Shown piece by piece: positions 33,901-44,252 of a DNA stretch of 64,000 bases. The translations under genes and the position numbers were made by a program. Source of the DNA: Agarophyton chilense. Lineage: Eukaryota > Rhodophyta > Florideophyceae > Gracilariales > Gracilariaceae. Numbering within the stretch: position 1 is the first letter of the stretch; each line of letters opens with the position of its first letter. The stretch is from the NCBI GenBank assembly GCA_030374765.1, contig JARGXX010000113.1, positions 558,001 through 622,000 of the forward strand. The letters run 5' to 3'. The notes beneath the pieces were generated by a model. It ran no database searches and was not told the origin of the DNA. It worked only from the letters and a program-made list of their open reading frames with translations.

Positions 33901-34579
33901 ATTCGAAGTAGCCTACAACTCATCGGTCCATGCGACAACGACTTTCACACCATTTTTCTTAACATATGGAGAAGAGCCAAGAACCGCACCTTTGGAAAGC
34001 TTCGTATTTCAAAATCAATCCGCATCCGACTTTCTGACTAGTGTCATGGATGCCACGAAGACCGCAAGAGACCAAATCATCAAAAGTAACAAGTACTCTG
34101 AAAAGTACTACAACAAAAAAAGAGTACCTTGCGACTTGAAAGTTGGAGAACAAGTAATGCTTTCAACCAAAAATCTAAATATGGATGAAACAGGACCCAA
34201 AAGCAAACTTGGAATCAAATACTGTGGACCATTCAAGATAGTTGAACAAGTCAGCCCTGTGACCTTTCGACTCGATCTTGGTATCGCCATGAAGCAACGT
34301 CGTATCCATGATGTGTTTCATTGCCAGCTGCTAAAAAGGTATTACGAAGACACCTTCACCCGAAATAAAGCTCCAAATCCAACGCCAATTAAACTCTCGG
34401 ATGGATCTGAAGAGTATGAAGTACAAGCCATATTAAATCACCGGCGAAGAAGAAATAGAAACGAATATCTTGTCAAATGGCTTGGCTATCCAGATCATGA
34501 AAACACTTGGCTCAATGAATCCGCCTTGGCAAACTGCTCAGACATACTGAAGCAGTATAAAAAGAGTCAAAACCACTGA
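30912..34579 (+). CDS. E3 pol: protease, RT, RNase H, integrase, chromodomain
   Basis: Open without stops. It has no ATG near its start and is most simply reached by -1 frameshifting from gag. Protease: [12 protein letters not shown], where the usual D-S/T-G triad is [44 protein letters not shown] and [11 protein letters not shown] (YLDD intact, 32255-32266). RNase [16 protein letters not shown] and [16 protein letters not shown]. Integrase: HDLPTAGH with CQKCQ (HHCC), [23 protein letters not shown] and [17 protein letters not shown] (D, D, E present). GPF-type module [15 protein letters not shown]. Chromodomain: [20 protein letters not shown] and [14 protein letters not shown]. The enzymes would copy and integrate the element; only the protease triad is suspect. 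Confidence 0.93.
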
Positions 34580-34690
34580 AACCTTTGGGACCCAGTCACC
34601 ACACTCTCACCACATCCACACCACACCCTCGCCGAACTTCACCGTACCCTCGTTTCCATTCCGTTCTACCGTCATCAAACCCCTACCGAT

Positions 34691-35200
34691 ATGACCGATA
34701 ATCACGTTCCAAATCCGACTCAAGCTCTTCAGATTGATGCCGCCTCTTCTTTCTATAGCCGAATTTGGCTTGGCGGAAGGCGCATGCTTCTTTGGTTTGA
34801 AGATATATCTGATGAAATTCTAGTGAAGTTCCTTTTAGCTTGGGCTTCTTGTCATATTTGCTACGCGTTTCTCCAACTTCGTGACCCGTTCCTAACCAAA
34901 GAAAAGGCCGATATACTCCAAAAGTTGTTCAAAGTTTACGACAATGGGATTATGGAGTCCATAGACGAGCAGTTCATTCTCTTCCTATTCACATTTATAG
35001 TCTCGCAATATGGACATTTAAGTGCCGATCCTGAAGAAACATTTCTCAATGCCGTTGAATCATCTATACTACAAATCGAAGATAATCCTGATATAGACTT
35101 TTCAATGGAATTCGAACCAAGGTCTAATATGTTGATTTTCCCGAATCCTCCTGGTATACCAGAACTGAACGCCGTCCCCAATAGAACACTGAACCACTGA
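34691..35200 (+). CDS. E3 extra ORF after pol, unknown function
   Basis: 169 codons from ATG 34691, 110 bp after the pol stop, same strand, ending 35 bp before the 3' LTR. It sits where envelope genes lie in some Ty3 elements, but no signal peptide is visible. Hydrophobic patches (ILVKFLLAWASCHICYAFL and EQFILFLFTFIVSQYG) alternate with acidic helices, more like a compact helical protein than an envelope. It is uninterrupted while gag has stops. It shows no similarity by eye to the antisense genes of E1, E2 and E4. It would be expressed from the LTR promoter or by internal initiation. Confidence 0.6.
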   Translation: MTDNHVPNPTQALQIDAASSFYSRIWLGGRRMLLWFEDISDEILVKFLLAWASCHICYAFLQLRDPFLTKEKADILQKLFKVYDNGIMESIDEQFILFLFTFIVSQYGHLSADPEETFLNAVESSILQIEDNPDIDFSMEFEPRSNMLIFPNPPGIPELNAVPNRTLNH

Positions 35201-35221
35201 CGAGTTGGGACGACTCTCTTT

Positions 35222-35235
35222 CATGGGGGAAGTGA
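35222..35235 (+). other. E3 polypurine tract
   Basis: ATGGGGGAAGTGA lies directly before the 3' LTR start TGTTAGG at 35236, as expected for plus-strand priming. Confidence 0.7.
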
Positions 35236-35687
35236 TGTTAGGAATTCAGATGATTTTTAATTAATTATGTTATGCATTTATGTTATGATTTAGTTATACT
35301 ATGCTTTAAGTATGTTATTTGAGTTTCAGTGCTTTGGCGGTCCAGTCCCATAATCCATTTTGACCCTAATCGTCATTTCAAGGACCATTGTCATCTCACA
35401 CGTCACAATGACTTTATAGATGACATTCTTGTCACAATCTACAAAGCTGTCAACGTCAGCATCATCGAGCAAGTGACAACGAGGCATTGGACAGGCATGC
35501 ACGATTGAACCTCGTGAAAGCAACCATGTTTCACACGGCACCCAATTAGAATGGTACATTAGAAAACACTCTTTATGACCTCTTCTTCGAAGGTTCAGTA
35601 GTCTATATAAACCCTGGTCGACCGGCCGACTCTCACCTCGGCCGTCACGATGATCAACCTTTTCAACCACTGACCAGTGTTCTAACA
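35236..35687 (+). repeat. E3 3' LTR
   Basis: 452 bp, TGTTAGG...TTCTAACA, about 98% identical by eye to 28812-29264, followed by the duplication GGTGA. Confidence 0.95.
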
Positions 35688-35692
35688 GGTGA

Positions 35693-36421
35693 GGCCCAAG
35701 CGCACTGGGCAGGTTCAATTACGCCCGCTTTAAGCATCTTCTCCACCTGAGATTTCTCCTCTTCCCGAGCTTTCGGTCCAGCCCTGTAAGGATGTTGGGC
35801 AATAAACCGAGTGTTCGGTAACAAGTCGATGCGGTGTTCTGTAATCCCAATAGTTCCAAGGGAACCATCCCACATGGGGGTATATTCACGAAGCATGTGC
35901 CTCAGCTTCTCCCGATGAGATGCGGGTACATGGTTGAGATCCCATTTCTCCAATTCCTGAACAGGATCCGTCTGGTCTGCTCCTGTGATAGGGGCCGTAA
36001 CCTTCTGAGGTTTAAAGTGTTCAGGGTGTGGAGCTGCAGTCGTATGCTCACCGTCTTCCGCGATTTCGGCAGTGTCCTCCCCCTCCTTAGGGTCCGCCAC
36101 ACCAAGGACCTCTGCGATGGGGATCTTTGTAGGTACGACCGCATGCGGGTGTGGAAGAACAGAACCCAGGATCTGGTGTTTGACCAAATGCTGCGTTGTC
36201 TTCCCAAAGTTGGCTACCAAAACCTTGAAAGGTTTATCCGGTTCCACGGAGACAACCCCATTCGCAAGGGCGAGTTGACGCCGCGTATAAAGAGACGGGT
36301 TCGGTTGTACCACATGCACACCAATTTGCTTGGTAACAACTGTGACCCAAACCTGGGTTTCTGGCGGGATAGCCACTGACTTCGCAACCTTTACCCGTGT
36401 AGACACCGGGTCCTTCTTCAC
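35693..36421 (-). pseudogene. E2 pol N-terminal part (upstream of E3 insertion)
   Basis: The frame begins at KKDPVSTRVKVAKSVAIPP and continues with a linker. EHRIDLLPNTRFIAQHPYRA, then EKMLKAGVIEPAQCAWASP, is the run-up to RT fingers. It stops making sense at the E3 junction; the next residues of the ancestral protein (VVLVPRPDG) are at 28805. An in-frame TAA at 36425-36427 separates it from the protease. This proves that E3 inserted into E2 pol and not the reverse. Confidence 0.9.
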
Positions 36422-36424
36422 AGA

Positions 36425-37060
36425 TTACTGCGCGACAAGGAGAGGAACGCGTGTTCGCGCTGCTCCCTGTAAGGGTTTACGAACGATTGGGAGCGTAGAC
36501 CCGTCTTCGAGTTCCACAGTTCTATTCCGAGGACGGATGGCTTCCACGAAGCGGTCGCAAAAGTCACAACCCAGTATGACTGGTGCTGCAAGTGATTTGC
36601 ATACAATAAACTCTAGCTGAACGAGATAGGAGCCTAACCTCACCATGAGGGAAATTGTACCCAGTGTCCGTAGCGGGTTGTTGTTCGCATCGGCGATATC
36701 TAAACGTGGACCGGTACGAACTCGAACCTGGAGCAGCGGGGGTAACAATTCAACATTAATTAAGTTAGGAGCGGCTCCTGTATCCAGGACAGATATTTGA
36801 CGAACTATAAACTGGTTGGACAGGCCGAAGTCGGCGAATACTTTATAATTCCGCTCGGCCATCACCATAACTCGATCCGGAATACGGAGATTACGGGACC
36901 GTATCCACGGGCGACGGAGGACACTAAAGTATCCCGAGTTAACGTCGGTGTCAGCCGTTCTCCTTGAAAGGATAGTCACAGCTGGGGAGCGAAGCTGGAG
37001 CGCCTCGGGCGTCTTCAACTCCGGCTTAGAAGACGCCCCTCCGGCAGGGGAGACTCCCAA
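36425..37060 (-). pseudogene. E2 aspartic protease
   Basis: 211 open codons in the -1 frame relative to gag and the same frame as pol. SVLDTGAAPNLINVELLPPL contains the DTG catalytic triad, and APVILGCDFCDRFVEA the second conserved block. It ends at a TAA directly before pol. Retropepsin would process Gag and Pol. The apparent start is not an ATG; the frame is open from the gag end and was probably reached by frameshifting. Confidence 0.85.
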
Positions 37061-37062
37061 GT

Positions 37063-39093
37063 TTAGTTTTTCGAAGCGGACCCCCCCGAATTCGGTGCAG
37101 CTGCCTCGAAGGGGACCGGTTGTTTCCCGTTCGCGGGTACAAATTCTGTATCGCTGTCAGCAAGGTGAGCTCGGAGTATCCTTTGTTTCCCATAGGACCT
37201 ACTCGGGACTCGAGCTTTCTCCTCAGGGGTCAGAGCCTCGTACTGAGCGATAATTCGTGAACCCTCCCGCAGGGGAAATTTGCAGTCTGGTGCTTTGTGA
37301 CCACGGAGGTCACACAAATAGCAAATCAGCTCTGCCGGGTTCGGTTGTGGACGTAAATCCACGCGACGTGGTGCTGTATCCCTTCATCCGGGGCGAGAGA
37401 ACCGAGCAGCGGTATTCGCAAAAGGTAGCGATGCGGCTGGCACTCTCCGTCCTTTGGTATAGAGCGCAGGGTCTTCATCCGTAGTCGGAGCAGATGTCGA
37501 CGGCAACTCAGACGTACCCATAGATTCAGGGTTACTTCCCATGAAGTGAATGTTATCATTGACCCCCACAGGGGCAGGGCCTCCTGCGAGTGACAAAGAC
37601 GAGATACCTCCATCGGCAAGGAGTGCACGTGTCTGCCGACTCTTTCGGTTCTGCCGGGCACGGAGAGTATCCCCCTCAGCCTGGGCGTACTGAACCAGTT
37701 CCAAGTAGGTCAGCTTGCGCGTCTCTTCCCGATGTCGGGCAACCAATGCCCTTATCGAGGGGTCCAAACCATCCACAAACATGGAGCATCTCTCGTAGGC
37801 GGGGAATACATTCCCGCATCGGTGAAACGCATTATTCAAGCGAGTTGAATACACCGTTTCGGTTTCCATCGGCTTCTGCCGCGTATCCCTTAATGCAAGG
37901 ATTGCTTCCTGAATTGCATTTCCAGTAGCGTATGACCTCAAGAGGTACTGCACCGCTTCGGGCCAGCACGTGACTCCCCCTTCCGAGGCTCGGGATGATC
38001 CACGGACGGAGTTGAACTGGTCTTCAGCCATCCCCTTTAAGAAATAGGGTAATGCAAGATACGCTTGCGCTTCACTCATACCGAGGATGTCAGCCTCCTG
38101 GACGAACCTCGCAAGGAAATCGAGCACCAGAATTGGGTCTGTTCCTGTGAACTCCCTCTTCTGTAGGGTGATGCTCAGCCTTTTGATGTAGTCCTTGACC
38201 TTATCCGTTCCGTGGGATGTTCGATCTCCCGAAGGGTTATCCAACCGGTAATAGCGGTACGATAGCAGCTTCCGATAGAGAGGATTCGTCGGCTTCAGCT
38301 CCCTTAATCCAAGGTGTTTTCTACCCTTCTTCCGGGTACGGATTGCCCCTTGACAGGTGTAAGTAGCCTTCGACCGAGTCGCCCGGGATGACCAGCGTCC
38401 ATCTTCAGTATCCGAAGATTCGGAGGACGAACTCGATGACGAGCGATTGGGATCGGAATCCGATAAATCCCCTTGGAGGTGAACCCTCTTCTTGGACTTG
38501 CGGCGGTCCCGTTTAGCGGAGCGGTGTTCTTCGTCTTCCGAAACGTCGGTTTTATCCTTCGAGGCTTCTGTGTCTCCGTCCATACGGATAATGGCCTCGA
38601 GGGTGTCCAGCCGAGCTCGGAAGCGTTCCGCTTGCACGCGGTGTTCCTCCACGAGGCTCCGGTACTCCTGGACAAAGACCCGAGGGGTACCAAAGCTTTC
38701 CAAAAGGGAGTTCACATCCCTCCTCAGGGTAAGAAGGTCATCGGCGACTCCCCGCTCCTGGGCGTCCTCCACCTTGCAGCGGAGGGTAGTAACCTCCTGA
38801 AGGAGCTCGACGTGAGCCGCGTTGGCGATATCGATTCGAATCTCCAGGCGCTGTAATTCAGGGTCGGCCCGACTTCGGGGTGCTGCTGAAAGGGTCTCCA
38901 CCACTGGAGCTGGGCCCACAGCCACGACCTCTCGAGGACCTGAAACCACGGAGGGTGCTCTCCGAGTGTCCGGATCGATACCGGAATCGTTCCGACCTTC
39001 GGGAATTGAGCTCCTCGACCTAGGTGGGGCCGGGGGCACTGAATCCGCTTGACGGTTCGATCCAGTCCTGGAACCACGGGTAAGCGGCGACAT
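37063..39093 (-). pseudogene. E2 gag with zinc knuckle (one TGA)
   Basis: One frame of about 676 codons from ATG 39093 to TAA 37065-37063 with a single TGA at 37386-37384. The first 110 residues are Ser/Pro/Arg-rich. A coiled region follows (ELQRLEIRIDIANAAHVELL, TLRCKVEDAQERG), then an acidic/Ser tract, the capsid-like domain (LQKREFTGTDPILVLDFLAR, AYLALPYFLKGMAEDQF) and a basic region. Beyond the TGA comes the nucleocapsid knuckle CYLCDLRGHKAPDC (CX2CX4HX4C). TGA could derive from an Arg CGA by one transition. It ends SKN-stop on a frameshift-like sequence. Confidence 0.88.
37066..37072 (-). promoter_or_regulatory. Putative -1 frameshift site, E2 gag-protease
   Basis: The minus strand reads G_AAA_AAC followed at once by the gag stop TAA. 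The protease frame is -1 relative to gag. The AAA AAC hexamer is typical of -1 sites, but the first base is G, so P-site re-pairing would be imperfect. Decay from A_AAA_AAC is possible. Confidence 0.5.
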
Positions 39094-39302
39094 GCTGCAA
39101 AAACGACTCCGACGATTCGGGGTAACGATGAAATTCTATCACGAGATTCCCGGAGAACGGATGACGTAACACAAAACAAAAATAAAAACCAATTCCACCC
39201 TTTCCAAAGGGGACCACTACAACAAATCTTCACGACGGTGCTTCCTCTTCCAAGAGATATTCCAACACGTGGATGACCAACCCAAAAGTCCGAGAACGGA
39301 TT

Positions 39303-39318
39303 CTAAGTCGGGAGACCA
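39303..39318 (-). other. E2 primer binding site
   Basis: TGGTCTCCCGACTTAG on the minus strand, 2 nt inside the 5' LTR, differs by one base from the E1 site. Confidence 0.7.
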
Positions 39319-39320
39319 CT

Positions 39321-40242
39321 TGTGGAGCAAAACCCGGCGACGGGAAGTGCTCTCAAGGTGTTCGAAGACTTGCTCCCTGGGGGAGGCAGACTCAGAGACA
39401 GAGCCCTCCGTTCCACCCGTAGTGTGGGGTGTAACTCCCACGGGGGATTCCGGCAGTACCGACGGAGGTGAGGGGTAGAAACCGTTGGGTCGGGAATGGG
39501 TATGGGTATCCCAAAGAATGGGGAAAATCCGGCGAAGAGGAAAAACGGGGCGAGGGTCGGGCACTAACAGGCACCGGACTCGAGAACCAGAAAAGGGGCG
39601 AAACAACAAAAGAAACCCAATACAGTGGCGAAAACCTGTCCTCGAAAGGAAACACAAAAAGCACGCAACAAGTAAGCAGAACCCCCACGGGGTATCGTGC
39701 ACGCAGGTTGTCTGAACGGTCCCAAGGGGGTGGTTGCACGGAACCCAAACGTGGGCACTCTCCAAGTGGAGTCGTGTCCCTACTCAGGCGTTGCTAACCA
39801 GAGCCCGTTCCGGGTTGTAAGGCCGAAACGATGGCGACGAAGAACCTCTAAAGGTATCGAAGACCAACCTTGGTTCCCATTTACTTTGAGCTTCGGACTG
39901 TCATATCTCGTCTCCCTAAGTAGGGCCCACTAACTAGACTCTACTAATTACAGCAGTGCACACCTGCTCAGGGCCATACAAGTGGAGATCCCACTGTCAG
40001 GGCCCAAAAATCCAACGTTCTAACAAATATCCGAAAAATCGGTGCCAAAATTAAGCCACGTGTATCACGGGGCCAATCCAACCATGGGCCATCCGAATTT
40101 TCACTTCATAGGCGAATTCTAACCAGAAAACAGTGCCACCTCAGCACACCTTCGAGGGGATAATAGTCATAACCCTCGGAGGGTTCAATCCTCATTACAT
40201 GAGTTGCATCTTCAAGTATCCCCTAACTGGGCGTTGCTCTAC
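39321..40242 (-). repeat. E2 5' LTR (right copy)
   Basis: 922 bp, TGTGGAGC to GCTCTACA, matching 21569-22491 along its length with about 4% differences by eye and a few 1-nt indels. Immediately outside (40243) begins the RNase H of E4 rather than a target duplication. Confidence 0.93.
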
Positions 40243-42200
40243 ATCTCGAAGCGCAGATCTTTGCTGTCCGCACGAATTACCATTCCCTACGGTGGATACT
40301 CGACCCAGCAGACGCATACGAGCGTCTCGCTCGATGGAGACTGCGCCTGATGGAATACGACTTTGACGTCTGCCACCGTCCGGGGCTTAAACACCAAGCA
40401 GCAGATGCTCTGTCGCATATCAGTAAGGAAAGGAACGAAACACCCCGTTAGACGAAGAAGTGCGCAGCATTACCGTAACGGAAGAGGAGGGTTGCAATCC
40501 GGACATGATTGCAACTGTAACTATAGACGGTCGGGGCAATGCCAATACGGTCATTTACTGGCCGCAAACTGAACAAACCCCTCTCCCCCCCTCGTTTCCG
40601 AACTGGTCTTGGCTGTCCCCTCCGAGAAGACATACATTACACCGATTACGGTTAAAGAATTCGTGCAAGCTCAAATGCAAGACGCTTTCTACAAGGCCGT
40701 TCGGAGAACCATTGGGGATAGTTCCTTCTGCTTCGACATCAACCGGAACGGTATTTTGGTCCGGTGCCTCCGTCTGGACGGCTCCTGGCAAAAAGATGTT
40801 GCCAGCTCTCTCCCATCACAGGTTCTCCATTTGGCGCTTTACGAGCAATTAGTGAATTCTCCTGGTGCCGGCCGGATGTAATAGTCCCTACGGTGGGACT
40901 TTTACCGACCGCAGATTGCTAACGACACTTTCTAAACCGTTTGGGATTCCCACTCTTGTGCTAATGTGCGGGGTACCTACTATCGGTCGCAGAGGTACCT
41001 CAAGCTCTTCCTCGCCGCAGGCCCCCTGGTATTTGTCGCCATGGACATCGTCGGTTCATTACCGAAGTTCATTAACGATTCCCAGTATATACTGGTAATC
41101 ACCGATTTGTTCAAAACTATATGCCGCGCTCTCTTGCTTCGGCTCACGACCGCCCCGGTCCTCGCGAAAGAGTTTCTCCAACACTGGGTTTACCCGTACG
41201 GTATTCCCAATTACTTTGTAACTGATATCGGTTCCTAGTTCGTCTCGAATACTTTTAGGGTATGTGTACTGCCCTCGGCGTCTAATACGTCCTCACTACG
41301 GCGTATCACCCTCAAAAAAACTGGATAGCCAAATGGTTTAACGAGACTTTGGTACAGTGCGTGCGACATTATGTCGCACACCATCAATAGAACTGGCACG
41401 CGCAACCGCTCACTTCCTGCTAAAGCTTCGCCGGTATACCGCTCGGTTGGGAGGTCTTTGTTTGACTTGGTGCTCACACGCACCCCACCCGGTGAGGTTT
41501 TTGATGAACCCAGCTCCGCTATGGACCTGGCAATCCACTCGCAACCGACAACGGTGAAAATGAAGCGATGCAACTTGAAACTCGTCAAGGCTACCCTCCA
41601 AAGCGCACGGCGTAAACTAACCAATGCGCAACAGGGCTACAAATCGGACCTCGATAAATCCGTACGGTATACCCCGCATCTGGAACAAAGGGGACGAACT
41701 CTTCACAGACCGCCTCAGCTACCGCGCGGATGGCAAGGAACTTGCCGATCAGGACCACACTTACCGAAATTGACTCCATAAGACGGTTGGCCCTTTCAAC
41801 GCCATTACCGCTACGGATGATACGGGAACGATCGATGAAGAAGGTATAGATAATACCTTCAGCGTCGACCGCGTAACTAAATAGCCCCGCCATCAGTTCC
41901 GCTGCGTTCCGGCGGCGCAAACCCCTACGGTTTCCATTTTCTCTGCCCCGTACGGCCCTTTCTCTGACAACCCATACCCAACCCAGCGACGACTCCAACT
42001 TTTTCCATTTTCTACCCGATCGGCACAGCACCATGCATCTTCGAGCTCACCGTCCCTCATCGCCTCATTACAAATTTTTTCCTATACCGTGTTCGTCGGT
42101 ACACGTATAACCCGACCGAAGACACTGAAGAGCCGCCGGCACATATACCCGAACACTCTATCCATCGTTACTGGCGCCGCGCTAACCGTTTTCTTACTGC
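40243..42200 (+). pseudogene. E4: Ty3/gypsy pol relic (RNase H, integrase, chromodomain)
   Basis: The plus strand begins in mid RNase H (NYHSLRWILDPADAYERLAR, RLRLMEYDFDVCHRPGLKH) at the E2 LTR edge. Integrase follows in broken frames: LHLALYEQLVNSPGAGRM, RWDFYRPQIANDTF, FVAMDIVGSLPKFINDSQY, HWVYPYGIPNYFVTDIGS and a frameshifted catalytic-Glu region near 41310-41390. The tail (KLTNAQQGYKSDLDKSV) and, at about 42055-42195, a decayed chromodomain (YRVRRYTYNPTEDTEEPPAH) complete it. RT, protease, gag and 5' LTR are absent. It is closest to E1 by eye. Many stops show an old copy. Confidence 0.85.
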
Positions 42201-43467
42201 ACCATCCTAAGAAGGGGTGAAAGAATTGCCACAAGACGGTACACCACTACCGTTCGGGAAGACCATTACGTGCGGGATACTTTACATGGAATGGCATGGT
42301 TTCGTCCCCACCTGCGCAGGCAAAAATATCGCTCGGTAGTCGAGCGACATCCATATGCCACTCTCGCGACCACGAACCGAAGCGGAACCACGTCTGTTAC
42401 CGCGCATCATGGGGGGCGTACTCCTAAAAGTTCCGCTTCCACGACTACAAACCGAAGCGAAACCATGCCCGCGACTGACAGTCATGGAGGGCTTACTTTC
42501 ACCAAACGGACTAGCCCCCCCCTCTAACCACTTTCCAACCTCTCCAGGGCCGGGCGATTCACAAGACGGAACCTCTGCCGCAATGGCTGCCCCGCCACCG
42601 GGCAATTCCACCTGCATTTCCTCATCCGGTTGCGCCCCACTCCGTTGAGGTGCCACCTCAAGCACGGCCGCGCTGGGATTGAACGACATACCGCTTTCGG
42701 CAAACCGCAAGGTCGCTTCCCATAGCTCCCTCATCGTGAACACCGTCTGGCTCTCTACTGCATGAAGCTTATCCAACTCTTTACACGCGGCTTCTTGAAC
42801 ATCCATCAACCCCGGGGCCGTCCATAACGGAAGTGGAGCCTCTACCGATATGGCAGGCACGTCCTAGCCAAAAGCTTGAATAGCCTTTGCAGTACTGACC
42901 GAATCCCTTCGCGGCATGCTCGAGTATGACCCCGACCAGGTCACCCTGGCTCTTTGTCGCACGTCGCAGCGCACCCTCCGCGACAACCATAAGGCGCAAC
43001 CATACACAATAAAACACCAGGGCCTGCGCCACATGGGCAGGGCTGGTTTCACCAATCGGTATGCAGAGAGCCTGGAGCGCTCCCAGTTCGTCCTCCATAC
43101 CGGCTCTCTCCGTCTGGACACCTGCCTCAACGGTCTTCACCTTTGTAGTATTCGCTCTAATGGAGAGAGCATACACCTGTGACAGCGTTCGGACTGCCGA
43201 TGGGTCGCTTGCGGCGAAGGAAAAGGGGTGGTAGAGCTACAACACCAGCGAGCTGGAAGTGGGGTGTAAGGCCACTATTCGCCAGCGAGGGTGAACAGTG
43301 CAACTGTAAAACGTTGATGGAACGTAGGTACGAGACGGCTCGTGAAGTAGTTGGGGGCTGACTATCTATTATAGCTCGTCCGGATCTCCGGTTGAGGAAT
43401 CCTAAGCGAGGAACAGAATAGTCATGATGCCCATGTGATCTCCTTTACTTGTAGTCGGCGCTCAGCT

Positions 43468-43493
43468 CTGGTACACTATATACTGTGTACCAG
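43468..43493. repeat. Short perfect inverted repeat
   Basis: CTGGTACAC and GTGTACCAG, 9 bp each with an 8-nt TATATACT loop, lie in an AT-rich patch inside aORF4 that has no counterpart in aORF1. It might be the trace of a small insertion. Confidence 0.4.
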
Positions 43494-44204
43494 GGTGAGT
43501 GCCCAGATAAATATATAAATAATACCCAGTGATCAGCCACTTAGCCAAACCACTGTATGGGTACGGTCCCTAATGGACGTCTAGCTACAAAGGGTAGTAA
43601 AATCAACCACGAGGATCGCCACTACATGCGCCGTTGCAAGCCACTCCAATCGTAATACCACGTATTCCAACAATGTACCCTGCCTCCTGGCATCCTACGC
43701 GGTGTGCCGTTTCATATCACAAGTCTGATGATATCACTCACTTATGAGTTCCAACCGCGACTTCGCGAAAAATCAGCCTATCGGATTCCCCGACATAGTA
43801 GAATACTACAACCTTCTTGGGTGCGAGTGGTGCGACAATTGCTGCTGCGGATGGATGCACCGAAACGGGTTCTAAATAGGCTTCAATGAATCCTATGGGG
43901 AAAAAATCCGGTTTCCATTCGAAAGGGCAACGCGGCAATCGCCCGGATGGAAACAAAGAAAGATCGGTATGAGTGATCACCAGGCTGGAAAACGGCATCT
44001 GCGGGAACGAATCCTCGTTGTAGTCGTACCACAGAAACCAGGGCCCCTTCGTCCAATTGGCTTCCAATGCGTACTGCAACAGCTTCTCAGCATCTTCCAG
44101 TGGAAAAACAGTAGCATGTAGGATGTTCTGAAGCCCCATCCCGGCCAACAGGCACACCAACTGGCACGGGAGCGGCAACAGCCGACCAGACTGCGTGTAC
44201 TCTC

Positions 44205-44252
44205 TCCCCCCTCCCACTCCCCCCCCCGCCCCACTCCCCCCACCCCCCCACA
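44205..44252 (-). repeat. G-rich run (C-rich on plus strand)
   Basis: On the minus strand, the coding strand of aORF4, there are at least six runs of three to nine G within 48 nt. It creates a Gly-rich frame and fits the formula for a G-quadruplex. Confidence 0.7.

Larger units (their letters stand above)
28812..35687 (+). mobile_element. E3: nested Ty3/gypsy chromovirus, about 6.9 kb
   Basis: Plus-strand element inserted into E2 pol with a 5-bp duplication. Order: LTR, PBS, leader, gag, -1 frameshift site, pol (protease, RT, RNase H, integrase, chromodomain), a 169-codon sense ORF, polypurine tract, LTR. The LTRs are 453 and 452 bp and differ at about eight positions by eye. Pol is fully open, but gag has two TAG codons, so this copy is not autonomous unless the stops are suppressed. 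Base composition is more AT-rich than E2. Confidence 0.95.
21569..40242 (-). mobile_element. E2: Ty3/gypsy chromovirus with antisense extra gene (E3 nested in pol)
   Basis: Minus-strand order: 5' LTR 39321-40242, PBS 39303-39318, gag, zinc knuckle, protease, RT (split), RNase H, integrase, chromodomain, antisense extra gene, purine tract, 3' LTR 21569-22491. Removing E3 and one 5-bp duplication leaves about 11.8 kb. LTRs are TG...CA with an 8-bp imperfect terminal inverted repeat (TGTGGAGC/GCTCTACA), and differ by roughly 4% by eye. There is no matching target-site duplication outside. Breaks: one TGA in gag, one TAA between protease and RT, YLHD in RT, and stops after integrase. Confidence 0.9.
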
